Assembly (NCBI GenBank): GCA_948436975.1
Contig: CAOJJB010000008.1
Location: 1-64,000, forward strand
DNA: 64,000 nt
Source of the DNA: an uncultured Clostridium sp.
GTDB lineage: Bacteria; Bacillota; Clostridia; TANB77; CAG-508
Direction: 5' to 3'
The translations under genes and the position numbers were made by a program. The notes under the pieces were generated by a model that saw nothing but the letters and a program-made list of their open reading frames with translations, made no database searches and was not told the origin of the DNA. Shown one piece after another: positions 42,298 to 51,065 of this stretch. Positions within the stretch are counted from its first letter, which is position 1; each line of letters opens with the position of its first letter.

Positions 42298-43668
42298 TCA
42301 TAAACTTCCATCAAGAGCCATTTTAATTATATTTTCAAACTCTTTAGGTACATTATGATCTTTATTATAAGAATTTAATAATTCTTCTTCTGAAAGTTCA
42401 AAATTTTCTTTATAATAATTTAAAAGATATGGTAATTTTTGATCTCCATTATCATTTAGCTTTTCAATATTTTCTATTGTTTTAGTTACTGCATATTGTA
42501 CTTCACTATAAGTACCTACACATTCAAATGGCTTGGTTTCTCCATATCCACAAAGTTCTATAAATGTTTTTAATAAATCTTTTCTTGTAAATAAGTCTTC
42601 TCCAAAAATATTTACTAGTTTTTTCTTATATAAAAACGGACTTAAAATTATATATACAAATAAGCATTTAGGACAATTGCAGCACCACTTCCATGGTTCA
42701 GTCTTACTCCCCACATTACAACTATTAAATATAGAGTGATATTGTTCTAATTTTGAAAAAAGCATAGCAATTTGTAATTCACTAATTGGTCTTAACATAC
42801 TAAAATATTCTACATTAGCTTTTAAATATCTTTTTTCATATTCTCTAAAATCATTTTCAAATTCAATAGTTTTAGAATATTGATGATTTATATTCTCTCC
42901 TTCTATATTTGATTCATTTGCACTATTTTCATTAGATAATGCTATATACTTTTTTCCTAACAAATAAGAACATAAATATGTTAAAAATGCCACTATAGCT
43001 GAAAATGGAGTGTGTCCATTTAAATATCCTTTATTATTTAGATCTAATAGATTTTTATCTATAATTCTATTTACTTCTATTATCTCATTATTTCCAAATC
43101 CTGCTACTTTTGCACATTGTAAAGGCACTTTTTTACTACCAATTCTAAAAATTAATGTTTCATTTTTATATTTTTTTAATAAATCTAAAGTAACATTCGA
43201 ATCTTTTCCCCCACCAACTGGTATGATAATTCCTTCTAATTCTTCATTATTTTCTTTAACTTCTATGTTCTCCCCTAATGAATTAAATTCTACTAATTCA
43301 TTTTGTGAAATATTAATATTATTTACAAATCTAAATTCTCCTAATCCCATGTAAAATATTTTTTTAAACCATTGTTCTTGAAATTTATCTAGTTTTCCAC
43401 ATTTTATAAAAAACTGTGGAGAACATGTTGCTTTAAAATAACTTATTGCTTCTATCATTCCTAAATTAAATACAATATTTTTTACAATATTTGAATTTAT
43501 ATCTTTAAATTTAAAATCCTTTTTTGAAATTTCTATTTTAGGTTTAAAATTAGTTAACCCTTCTATTTCAAAGTTATATTCTATGCAAATCTTATTTTCT
43601 TTTTCAAAAATTTTATATGAATTATATAAAAATTTTGGATACTTTTCTCTTAATTCTGTAAAGTTCAT
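42298..43668 (-). CDS. murL: MurL-like UDP-MurNAc-L-Ala-L-Glu epimerase
   Basis: 456 residues, close to the length of Xanthomonas MurL. A PP-loop-like GIIIPVGGGKDSNVTLDLLK (~145-164) suggests ATP use with AMP/PPi release; IALSNENSANESNIEGENIN follows, and a Cys cluster WKWCCNCPKCLFVY lies near 330. MurL converts the terminal L-Glu of UDP-MurNAc-L-Ala-L-Glu to D-Glu, working with MurD2. Here it sits 64 bases upstream of a murD gene in the same direction. AAAGGG precedes the ATG. The family call rests on motif memory and context; a different PP-loop enzyme is possible. Confidence 0.7.
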   Translation of the reverse strand: MNFTELREKYPKFLYNSYKIFEKENKICIEYNFEIEGLTNFKPKIEISKKDFKFKDINSNIVKNIVFNLGMIEAISYFKATCSPQFFIKCGKLDKFQEQWFKKIFYMGLGEFRFVNNINISQNELVEFNSLGENIEVKENNEELEGIIIPVGGGKDSNVTLDLLKKYKNETLIFRIGSKKVPLQCAKVAGFGNNEIIEVNRIIDKNLLDLNNKGYLNGHTPFSAIVAFLTYLCSYLLGKKYIALSNENSANESNIEGENINHQYSKTIEFENDFREYEKRYLKANVEYFSMLRPISELQIAMLFSKLEQYHSIFNSCNVGSKTEPWKWCCNCPKCLFVYIILSPFLYKKKLVNIFGEDLFTRKDLLKTFIELCGYGETKPFECVGTYSEVQYAVTKTIENIEKLNDNGDQKLPYLLNYYKENFELSEEELLNSYNKDHNVPKEFENIIKMALDGSL

Positions 43669-43877
43669 ATTATATCCCTTTCTTATAATCTATATTTTTT
43701 GTAGTAATTATATAGGTATTTAATATTATATGTCAGACATATTTAATTGTCAAAATATAGTAACTATAAATTTATAAACATTTTATAATAATTAAACATT
43801 AACAAATATAATAAGAATTACATAAACTTTATTATGAGCAAAATATTGCTCAAAAATATTGAAAGGAAGTAAAAATT

Positions 43878-44285
43878 ATGGAATTTGAAAAAAAAGTTAT
43901 AGTTGATGTTGATGGAGTTATTGAAACTGGAAAACAATTTGATTTAGACTTAAAATTACCAGAAGATAATAGAAACGTTGTTTATGGGATAATAAGAGAT
44001 AGTCATGGAAAACCAGTTTCAGATGCTGTTATAAAATTAGTGGAAGTTTGCCAAGATGAAAGAAAACCTGTATCTCATACTTTTACAGATAAAGAAGGAG
44101 AATTTGTATTTGGACCACTTTGTCCTCACAAATCTTATTCAATAGAAATATGGGTAAATAGAGTAAAACATGTAAAAATTTGCAAAACTTGTGATAGAGT
44201 TGGAAAATGTTTAAAAGGTGTTGACTTATGTTGTGAAAAAGAACCAATGCCAGAACCAAAAATGGAATGTGATGAAGAAGATTAA
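43878..44285 (+). CDS. Carboxypeptidase-regulatory-like (Ig/CnaB-type) protein
   Basis: 135 residues, no signal peptide. Residues ~33-90 form a beta-sandwich of the carboxypeptidase regulatory-like/transthyretin type: VVYGIIRDSHGKPVSDAVIK, then HTFTDKEGEFVFGPLCP. The C-terminal third is Cys-rich (CKTCDRVGKC...DLCCEKE) and ends in an acidic Pro/Glu tail. Clostridial proteins of this shape are often spore-associated, but nothing here proves it. AAAGGAAG precedes the ATG; a terminator follows. Confidence 0.7.
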   Translation: MEFEKKVIVDVDGVIETGKQFDLDLKLPEDNRNVVYGIIRDSHGKPVSDAVIKLVEVCQDERKPVSHTFTDKEGEFVFGPLCPHKSYSIEIWVNRVKHVKICKTCDRVGKCLKGVDLCCEKEPMPEPKMECDEED

Positions 44286-44321
44286 TTTTTATAATATTTA
44301 TATGTAACTTTATAATTTAGT

Positions 44322-44344
44322 GGGCTTGAATTTATTTCAAGCCC
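44322..44344. terminator. Bidirectional terminator
   Basis: GGGCTTGAA (44322-44330) pairs with TTCAAGCCC (44336-44344) between convergent genes. T-rich flanks are short. Confidence 0.75.
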
Positions 44345-44355
44345 TATTAAATTAT

Positions 44356-44499
44356 TTACATAGATGTTCTAACTCTTTTTGCAAGTTTTTTTCCTTTTTT
44401 TAATATCATTTTTTTGCTATTATCTACTCCTTCTGAATACATCATCATTGTTCCAGCAGTAATCAAACTACCTATCATAACACCTTTTACGAAATTCAT
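44356..44499 (-). CDS. Small membrane-associated protein (47 residues)
   Basis: Minus-strand ATG at 44497-44499 after GAGTGAAGGGAGTGAAG. It encodes MNFVKGVMIGSLITAGTMMM followed by a basic helix (KKMILKKGKKLAKRV). One short hydrophobic helix with glycine spacing and a Lys-rich tail is the shape of YtxH/YvrJ-like tiny clostridial proteins; function unknown. It lies between a terminator and the TSUP genes. Confidence 0.65.
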   Translation of the reverse strand: MNFVKGVMIGSLITAGTMMMYSEGVDNSKKMILKKGKKLAKRVRTSM

Positions 44500-44545
44500 T
44501 TTCTTCACTCCCTTCACTCTTTTAAATTATTAAAATAATTTTATA

Positions 44546-44929
44546 TTATTTATTATTTTCTTTTTTTCTTAATATATACTGTTTAAAAAATGAATAAATT
44601 TCAAAAAATGCTATAACAAGTAAAAAAATACCAAAATACTTTTTCAATTCTTTATTTTCTATTTTAAATGAAAGTTTACTTCCCAAAATTGCTCCTATTA
44701 TTCCAAAAATTATTATAAAAATTGAAAGTTTATAATTAATTTTTTTATTTTTAACATTCATAAAAATTGCTGTTATTGATGTTGGAATAAAAAAAATTAA
44801 ATTTGTTCCTTGAATTAAATGTTGTTCCATATTAGTAAATAAACTTAGTAATAATATAAGAATTGTTCCTCCACCCATTCCTAGTGCTGCAACAATTCCA
44901 GACATAATTCCAAACATTATCTCTTTCAT
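44546..44929 (-). CDS. TSUP (TauE/SafE) family half-permease
   Basis: 127 residues, about half the size of a TauE/SafE permease, with four hydrophobic segments. GIMSGIVAALGMGGGTILIL carries the family GxGGG loop, and GIIGAILGSKLSFKI matches the second conserved stretch. Start at 44929 after GGAG; the longer frame has no site. Paired with a second, broken half just upstream; intact versions of the two would form one transporter for sulfite or organosulfonate-like anions. Confidence 0.8.
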   Translation of the reverse strand: MKEIMFGIMSGIVAALGMGGGTILILLLSLFTNMEQHLIQGTNLIFFIPTSITAIFMNVKNKKINYKLSIFIIIFGIIGAILGSKLSFKIENKELKKYFGIFLLVIAFFEIYSFFKQYILRKKENNK

Positions 44930-44971
44930 TAAAACTCCTATCCATCTCATATTATTTTTAATAAATATCAA

Positions 44972-45329
44972 TTATACTATCATTTTTATTCCTGCATAAA
45001 TTAAAAAAAATATAAAAAAAATTTTTAAAAATTTTTTATCCAAATTTACTAATAATTTTGATCCAAAATAACCGTCCTATTACTCCACCAATTGCACATT
45101 TAACTGCTAAAATCCAATCTATTGAATTTTCATTAAAATAAAAAAAGCTACTAGTAAAAACCATAAAAAATATACAAAGAATTGTTGTAGCTCTTGCTAT
45201 AACTTCGTCCTCTTTTAGAATTAATGTAAGAAATGGAACTAAAATAAGTCCCCCACCTGCTCCAAAGAATCCACTTATTAAACCTGCTAAAAAACCAATA
45301 CAAATATTTCCAATATTTTTCTTATTCAT
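44972..45329 (-). pseudogene. TSUP (TauE/SafE) half-permease, frameshifted
   Basis: The first 85 residues are normal (IGFLAGLISGFFGAGGGLIL, ARATTILCIFFMVFTSSFFY, LAVKCAIGGVIG). Then the frame turns to RLFWIKIISKFG and stops at 45036. Skipping one base (45074) restores GYFGSKLLVNLDKKFLKIFF and then IFFLIYAGIKMIV up to a stop at 44972-44974, an excellent match to the family and to its partner half. So there is a single-base insertion, real or a sequence error. The repaired product is ~118 residues, the same size as its neighbour. Confidence 0.85.
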
Positions 45330-45399
45330 ATTTTTATTTTCTACTTAAAAATAAATTTTATTCAAAAATTTTATATTATAGTAATTTCAAAAAATCTTC

Positions 45400-45566
45400 A
45401 CATAATAGAACAATAGTGGACAATATATAATCTGTAAAAGCCAAAACTATATTGAATTGTCCACGTCATTGTTCGAAGCGCCAAATTTATGAAATAAATT
45501 TGTGTGCAAATGTTGGCGTAAGCCTTTATTTAATAGGAAGTCCAAAGGACTTTCCTATTAAATAAA
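45400..45566. repeat. Cluster of inverted repeats, possible small mobile repeat or RNA
   Basis: Three stacked hairpins: GAACAATAGTGGACAAT (45408-45424) with its complement at 45455-45474 (two-base bulge); CGCCAA/TTGGCG (45479-45518) enclosing CAAATTTAT/ATAAATTTG; and a 19-bp stem TTTATTTAATAGGAAGTCC (45525-45543) with 45547-45566 (one bulge). No protein is encoded and no T tract follows the individual stems. Confidence 0.65.
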
Positions 45567-45608
45567 AAAAGATAAATATAAATACTTTTTGTATCTACAT
45601 TTATCTTA
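45565..45608 (-). terminator. Terminator of the DUF2207 gene
   Basis: Minus-strand AAGATAAATGTAGATAC pairs with GTATTTATATTTATCTT, loop AAAAA, followed by TTTTTATTT. Confidence 0.82.
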
Positions 45609-45678
45609 TCTCTTCAATAAAAACAATCTTTATGTATTTTTATATAATCTAAATTAATAAATTTTATTTTAAAAACGG

Positions 45679-47661
45679 CTACCTCCGCCGCCTCCGGCCT
45701 CCACCACCGCCAGATGAACTACCTCCTGAAAAACCTCCGCTTGATCCTGAATAACTACTACTTGAACTTCTTGATGCAGCAGCTCGTGTTAAATCATAAG
45801 CTTTTTTATAGCTATAAAAAGTATTATACATTGTATAATTAAAATCATTAAATGAGCTTGTGTATGTCATTGAATTACCTAAGTTAGAATTTATTTGTTC
45901 TTTTCCATAATTATAAAAATAATTTACAATTTTATTATTTAATTTTAATGCAATTGCTAAAATAAAATAATCTTCCCACAAATTTATATAGTCTAAGTTC
46001 TCTTTATCCTTTAACAACGAAAAATCCTTTATATACCTTCTTAATCCTTTTACATATTCAATAATTTGTCTTTCTTCTTTTGAAAACTTCTTAATCTTTC
46101 CTGTATATATAAAAAATATAAAAGATAATATAAAAGCAACGAACATAAGACCCATATCATTAATTATTAATACTATTCCTACTGGTGCAAAAAAACATGT
46201 TGCATGCAATAATAAAAACAAATTAGCCAAACCTATATTTTGTGTACTTATAAAAAGCATTGAATATATAAATGATAAAAAAGCCATCATAACAGTAATT
46301 CCTAAAACTTCTTCTTTTTGAGTAATAATTCCTAAAATTCCTACTGTAATTACTACTAAAATTAAAAGAATTATTGGAAGTTTTTTAGATGCTTTTTGTA
46401 CATTCCCTACTAATGATTGTTTTTCCGCTTTTAAATTTTTTTCGTATTGTTTATATCCTGAGCCTGTTGAATTAGACATTTTTGTTCCTAAAGATACTAA
46501 ATCTATACTTTTCTCACCTTTTTCATCTTCTTGTAAATATCCATTAATTGATTTTTCTATATCTTTTTGATATTCTTTAAGTTTTATATTATGTTTATCA
46601 TTGTATATAATTTTTTGAACTTCTTTTCCAACTTTATTTACACTTTTTTCTAATCTATATACTCCTAATTTTACTAAATTTAAGATTGCTACATAATAAG
46701 AATTAGATACTATTTTTCCATAATAAAAATATTGCAACAATTCTGGTTCTAATCCAAATGGTATTTCTCTATAATATTTTACTTTATCAATAACATATTC
46801 TTTATCATATTTTATATACATATACACTGCTGATATAATAATTATTATTATAAATATAATTGATATGTCTTTAATAGTAAAATTCCCTATTACTTTTGTT
46901 TTTTCTGTCTTTAAACTCATTCCTTCTTCTTCATTTATATATTTGTCTAAAACAGATTTATTTATAATTTTAGTAGTTTTGTTAAGTGCATCTTTTGCAA
47001 ATAATATTCTTGCATCTATGGCCTGAAAAGCTTTAATATCTCTAGCATTAAGTGTTATATAATTTCCATTTTTAGTAAAAGTTCCTTTATCTGATCCATG
47101 ACCAAAGACATAACTAGTTTTATTTGCAGCGTTTTTTGGTAATGTTATATTTATTTCTAATTTTTCAATATTACAATCCCATTTATCTCCTATAAAGTTC
47201 CAATATATTTCAGATATATCATTATATTGTACTCCTACATTTCTTAATACATAATTATATTTTATTTCTTTTGTACTTGTGTTAAATGGAGTATATAGTT
47301 TTATATTATAGTTATTATTACTTCTCTGATATTCATATACAAAAGAATCTCCTAAATTTCCTTTTCCTGTTTCTATTTGTGAACATGTAGTACCATCAAC
47401 CAAAACTTTTATTAAATTCAAATTATCAGCTGAATTTTTAGTGTTTTTATTATTTTTAGTAGTAATTTCTCTAGTTACACCATTTACTGTTTCATTTGTA
47501 TAATAATTTACAGTTTCTGTTATAAGCATATCACCTTTTTCATCTACTATTGCATCAATTTTGAAGTTACTTATTTCAAAAGTAGCACAAACTTTATTAT
47601 TAAATAAAATTATGCAAAATGTAAATAAAATAGTAAATAAAATTTTAGTTTTTATTTTCAT
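45679..47661 (-). CDS. DUF2207 membrane protein with altered C terminus
   Basis: 660 residues. Signal peptide (ILFTILFTFCIILFNNKVCA), then the DUF2207 outer domain (FKIDAIVDEKGDMLITETVN, LNVGVQYNDISEIYWNFIGD type) to ~230, a membrane helix near 265-285, a cytoplasmic part, a hydrophobic pair near 430-510, and a Gly/Ser-rich end. The end reads SSGGGGGRRRRR; dropping one C at 45696 gives GGGGGSRF-like glycine repeats to a stop at 45669-45671, the usual form. This looks like a one-base insertion near the end. Function of the family unknown; a surface or envelope role is likely. Confidence 0.85.
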   Translation of the reverse strand: MKIKTKILFTILFTFCIILFNNKVCATFEISNFKIDAIVDEKGDMLITETVNYYTNETVNGVTREITTKNNKNTKNSADNLNLIKVLVDGTTCSQIETGKGNLGDSFVYEYQRSNNNYNIKLYTPFNTSTKEIKYNYVLRNVGVQYNDISEIYWNFIGDKWDCNIEKLEINITLPKNAANKTSYVFGHGSDKGTFTKNGNYITLNARDIKAFQAIDARILFAKDALNKTTKIINKSVLDKYINEEEGMSLKTEKTKVIGNFTIKDISIIFIIIIIISAVYMYIKYDKEYVIDKVKYYREIPFGLEPELLQYFYYGKIVSNSYYVAILNLVKLGVYRLEKSVNKVGKEVQKIIYNDKHNIKLKEYQKDIEKSINGYLQEDEKGEKSIDLVSLGTKMSNSTGSGYKQYEKNLKAEKQSLVGNVQKASKKLPIILLILVVITVGILGIITQKEEVLGITVMMAFLSFIYSMLFISTQNIGLANLFLLLHATCFFAPVGIVLIINDMGLMFVAFILSFIFFIYTGKIKKFSKEERQIIEYVKGLRRYIKDFSLLKDKENLDYINLWEDYFILAIALKLNNKIVNYFYNYGKEQINSNLGNSMTYTSSFNDFNYTMYNTFYSYKKAYDLTRAAASRSSSSSYSGSSGGFSGGSSSGGGGGRRRRR

Positions 47662-47717
47662 CTCTATTCCCCATTCTTTATTCTTTTTTAATTAATTATA
47701 TCATTAATTTTATACTT

Positions 47718-48959
47718 TTATATATCATTTTCACCTTTTATAACATACTTAGTATCAATCATTTTATTTGGTAAATACTGTTGATCCACCCAATGTCCTG
47801 GATAATCATGTGGATATTTATATCCTTCACCATATCCAAATTCTTGCATACCATTTGCTGGTGCATTCCTAATATGCATAGGTATAGTTCCTGTATCTTT
47901 TGTAGAAACATCTTCTAATGCTTTATTAATTGCATTGTAAGAAGTATTTGATTTTTTAGAATTTGCTATATATATTGCTGCTTCTGATAAAATAATTCTT
48001 GCTTCTGGCATACCTACCATAGTAACTGCTTGCATTGCAGATGTAGCTATCACCAAAGCATTTGGATTAGCTAATCCTACATCTTCCGCTGCTGCAATTA
48101 CTATTCTTCTTGCAAGAAATACTGGATCTTCACCTCCATTTAACGCTCTAGCAAGATAAAAAACTGTTGCATTTGGATCACTACCTCTCATAGATTTTAT
48201 AAATGCACTTATGTTATCATAATGACTATCTCCACTTTTATCAAACATAGCTTTTCTTTTATTTAGACTTTGACTTGCTATTTCATTTGTTATTTCTATA
48301 TAGCCTTCTGAATTAATTTTTGTAGTTAATACTGCTACTTCTAAACCATTTAATGCTGTTCTAACATCTCCTCCTGAAACTTCTGCTATTGTTTCTAAAG
48401 TTTCATCTGAAATTTTTATATTATAATTTCCTAATCCATCTTTACTTATTAATGCATTTTTTAATACCTTAAAGATATCTTCTTTTTTCAATGGTTCTAA
48501 TTTTATTACCATTGATCTTGATATTAAAGCTTTATTTACTTCAAAATATGGATTTTCAGTTGTTGCCCCTATTAAAATTACTGTACCATCTTCAACATAT
48601 GGAAGAAGTGCATCTTGTTGTAATTTATTAAATCTATGTATTTCATCTATAAATAGTATACATTTACCACTTGGATTTAATAACATATTATCAGCTTCTT
48701 CTACTGCCTTTTTTATATCTCCCACTCCAGATGTTACAGCATTTATTTTTGTGAATTTATATTTTGTTGTTTCACTTATAACTTTTGCAAGTGAGGTCTT
48801 TCCACATCCAGGTGGTCCCCATAAAATTAAACTTGATAGTCTGTCTGCTTTTATTGTTCTATATAATAATTTATCTTGTCCTAAAACATGCTCTTGTCCA
48901 ACAAATTCTTCTAGTGATTTTGGTCTTACTCTATATGCTAGTGGTTTATTTAAATCCAT
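47718..48959 (-). CDS. rarA: Replication-associated recombination protein RarA
   Basis: 413 residues, AAA+ ATPase acting at stalled replication forks. LAYRVRPKSLEEFVGQEHVL start, Walker A LWGPPGCGKTSLA (~44-56), Walker B CILFIDEIHRFNK, sensor GATTENP, and C-terminal helical MgsA-type oligomerisation part (RIVIAAAEDVGLANPNAL, QQYLPNKM). Start at 48959 has AAGGA upstream; 48986 is in frame but without a site. Followed upstream by ruvA, a common DNA-repair neighbour. Confidence 0.93.
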   Translation of the reverse strand: MDLNKPLAYRVRPKSLEEFVGQEHVLGQDKLLYRTIKADRLSSLILWGPPGCGKTSLAKVISETTKYKFTKINAVTSGVGDIKKAVEEADNMLLNPSGKCILFIDEIHRFNKLQQDALLPYVEDGTVILIGATTENPYFEVNKALISRSMVIKLEPLKKEDIFKVLKNALISKDGLGNYNIKISDETLETIAEVSGGDVRTALNGLEVAVLTTKINSEGYIEITNEIASQSLNKRKAMFDKSGDSHYDNISAFIKSMRGSDPNATVFYLARALNGGEDPVFLARRIVIAAAEDVGLANPNALVIATSAMQAVTMVGMPEARIILSEAAIYIANSKKSNTSYNAINKALEDVSTKDTGTIPMHIRNAPANGMQEFGYGEGYKYPHDYPGHWVDQQYLPNKMIDTKYVIKGENDI

Positions 48960-49021
48960 CTTTGCTTTTTCCTTTCTTGCTTTCATAGTGTGTGTTTATT
49001 CTTTATGTTTGCTATTTATTA

Positions 49022-49627
49022 TTATCTAGATAATAATACTAATCCTTTTTTTATTAATTCTTCAACTGATATTGTATCATCTTCTATTTTTTCCATTGCC
49101 TTATCTATTTCTTTTTTATTATATCCTAATATTTGAAGTGCTTGTATTGCTTCTTTTACATTTTCTTTACTATTGATTTCAAGTTCTATTTTCTCTTTAG
49201 CACCATTTGTTGTAAGTTTTTCTTCGTCTTTTAATTTATCTTGTAATTCTAATATTATTCTTTGTGCTGTTTTTGCTCCTATTCCTGGAAGTTTTTTTAG
49301 GCTTGTTACATCATTTGAGATTACAGCAAAGGCAAAGCTTGACGGTGTGATATTAGATAACATTGATATTGCTGATTTAGCTCCTATTCCACTTACTGAT
49401 AATAATAATTCAAACATTTTTAATTCTTCTTTTGTAAGAAAACCATATAAGCTTATATTATCTTCTCTTACATAATAATGTGTATGTACTTTTACTATGC
49501 TATCTAATTCTCCTATTGATTGTATTGAATTATCTGACATAAATATTTTATATCCAATTCCTTCAACATCTATTACTACATAGTTATTACTCTTTTCTTC
49601 TAATGATCCTTTAATATATGCAAACAT
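49022..49627 (-). CDS. ruvA: Holliday junction helicase subunit RuvA
   Basis: 201 residues, full length. N-terminal OB domain (MFAYIKGSLEEKSNNYVVID, LYGFLTKEELKMFELLLSVS), two helix-hairpin-helix motifs (VSGIGAKSAISML, LPGIGAKTAQRIILEL) and C-terminal domain III (KEAIQALQILGYNKKEIDKA). Binds four-way junctions and recruits RuvB, which is not in the window. GGAG precedes the ATG. Confidence 0.97.
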   Translation of the reverse strand: MFAYIKGSLEEKSNNYVVIDVEGIGYKIFMSDNSIQSIGELDSIVKVHTHYYVREDNISLYGFLTKEELKMFELLLSVSGIGAKSAISMLSNITPSSFAFAVISNDVTSLKKLPGIGAKTAQRIILELQDKLKDEEKLTTNGAKEKIELEINSKENVKEAIQALQILGYNKKEIDKAMEKIEDDTISVEELIKKGLVLLSR

Positions 49628-49767
49628 AAAACTCTCCTTTTACCAAACATATTTTTGCTATATTTTATCATAAAATTATTATTTTGCAATACCTTGTTTA
49701 AATTTTTTCTTATATTATTTATATTTAATTCTTTAACTTAAATTTTCAAGTTTTTTCCTTTAAATAC

Positions 49768-49796
49768 TTGACTTTTAGAGATGTTTGTATTAAAAT
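49768..49796 (+). promoter_or_regulatory. Promoter of rplM-rpsI
   Basis: -35 TTGACT (49768-49773), 17-base spacer, -10 TAAAAT (49791-49796). Confidence 0.8.
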
Positions 49797-49814
49797 AATT
49801 AAGCATTATGTAAG

Positions 49815-49870
49815 AATATACTTATTTCAAAAGACTTCTCCCCGGTAGTCTTTGAAATATAAGTAAAATC
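49815..49870 (+). promoter_or_regulatory. Hairpin leader of rplM (L13-leader type)
   Basis: ACTTATTTCAAAAGACT pairs with AGTCTTTGAAATATAAGT around the loop TCTCCCCGGT. Position matches the L13-binding leader of low-GC Gram-positive bacteria, where L13 represses its own operon. Family match by structure and place only. Confidence 0.7.
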
Positions 49871-49920
49871 TTATATATAACGAAAATAATTTTAAAATTG
49901 AAATGGAGGGTATTATTACC

Positions 49921-50358
49921 ATGAACAATACTACATATAGCCCTAAAAAAGGGGAAATTGAAAAAAAATGGTATGTAATAGATGCAACAGACAAGCCTTT
50001 AGGTAGAGTTGCTACAGAAGCTGCAAAACTATTAAGAGGAAAACACAAACCAACATTTACACCAAATCAAGACACTGGAGATTATGTAATAATAATAAAT
50101 TGTAAAAATGCTGTTTTAACAGGTCATAAATTAGATCAAAAAGTATATAGACATCATTCAGGATATATTGGAGGAATGAAAGAAACTTCAGCTAGAGTAA
50201 TGATGGAAAAAACTCCTGAAAAAGCTATGTTTTTAGCAGTAAAAGGAATGCTTCCTCACACAAAATTAGGAAGACAAATGATTAAAAAATTAAGAGTATA
50301 TGCAAATTCAGAACATGAAAATATAGCTCAAAAACCAGAAAATTGGGAGGTACAATAA
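49921..50358 (+). CDS. rplM: 50S ribosomal protein L13
   Basis: 145 residues, full length. [51 protein letters not shown] and [19 protein letters not shown] are the family landmarks. Start at 49921, ten bases after GGAGGG; the ATG at 49903 is part of that site. First gene of rplM-rpsI. Confidence 0.97.
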   Translation: MNNTTYSPKKGEIEKKWYVIDATDKPLGRVATEAAKLLRGKHKPTFTPNQDTGDYVIIINCKNAVLTGHKLDQKVYRHHSGYIGGMKETSARVMMEKTPEKAMFLAVKGMLPHTKLGRQMIKKLRVYANSEHENIAQKPENWEVQ

Positions 50359-50359
50359 T

Positions 50360-50764
50360 ATGGCAAAAAAATCTGAAAATATAGTATTCCAAGGAACAGG
50401 AAGAAGAAAAGAATCAATTGCTAGAGTTAGATTAATGGCTGGAAAAGGTGAAATAACTGTTAATGGAAAAAAATTAGAAGAATATTTTGGTTCTGATATA
50501 TTAAAAGTTATAGTTAACCAACCTTTTGCTGTTACAAACACAGTTGGAAAATATGATGTTATAGTAAAAGTTATTGGTGGTGGACTTACAGGTCAAGCTG
50601 GTGCTATTAGACATGGTATATCTAGAGCTTTAAATGAAGCTAATTCAGAATTTAGACCAGTTTTAAAATCTAATGGTTTCCTAACAAGAGATCCTAGAAT
50701 GAAAGAAAGAAAAAAATACGGTCTTAAAAAAGCTAGAAAAGCACCACAATTCTCTAAGAGATAA
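50360..50764 (+). CDS. rpsI: 30S ribosomal protein S9
   Basis: 134 residues, full length. [20 protein letters not shown] near the start, [19 protein letters not shown] in the middle, and the conserved basic end [16 protein letters not shown]. One base after rplM's stop, with GGGAGG inside rplM's last codons. Binds the 30S head near the P site. Confidence 0.97.
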   Translation: MAKKSENIVFQGTGRRKESIARVRLMAGKGEITVNGKKLEEYFGSDILKVIVNQPFAVTNTVGKYDVIVKVIGGGLTGQAGAIRHGISRALNEANSEFRPVLKSNGFLTRDPRMKERKKYGLKKARKAPQFSKR

Positions 50765-50805
50765 AAACAAGCCCTGGTTGGGCAAATGTTCAAAAACCTA
50801 TATAC

Positions 50806-50840
50806 AAAGCGGTAATCCATTTCGATTACTGCTTTTTTAT
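50806..50840 (+). terminator. Terminator of rplM-rpsI
   Basis: AAAGCGGTAATC pairs with GATTACTGCTTT (G-U allowed), followed by TTTTTATT. Confidence 0.85.
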
Positions 50841-51020
50841 TATCTTCATAAAAGTCATTAAAAACTACTAAAAGCTACTGCGTAATATACACAAAATATA
50901 CATAAAAAAAGACATCATATTTTATTATATCTCCCACTTTAGATATAAATTGTAAATTACTTTTTCTTCCTATACTAGGTATCATAATCCATTAAAATTT
51001 CTAAAGGTACTATAAGATTG
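50841..51020. other. Intergenic region, nothing recognised
   Basis: No frame with a ribosome site and no clear stem. Slightly less AT-rich near 50925-50990 than most spacers here. Confidence 0.4.
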
Positions 51021-51060
51021 AAAGGAGCCCCACAGCTCAAAGCCGTGGGGTTCCTTTTAA
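51021..51060. terminator. Strong hairpin after the 229-residue orphan gene
   Basis: AAAGGAGCCCCAC pairs with GTGGGGTTCCTTT (one G-U), loop AGCTCAAAGCC. It closes the minus-strand orphan gene, with a T-containing flank. The CCCCAC...GTGGGG stem also resembles right-end hairpins of IS200/IS605 elements. Confidence 0.65.
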
Positions 51061-51065
51061 TCTTT

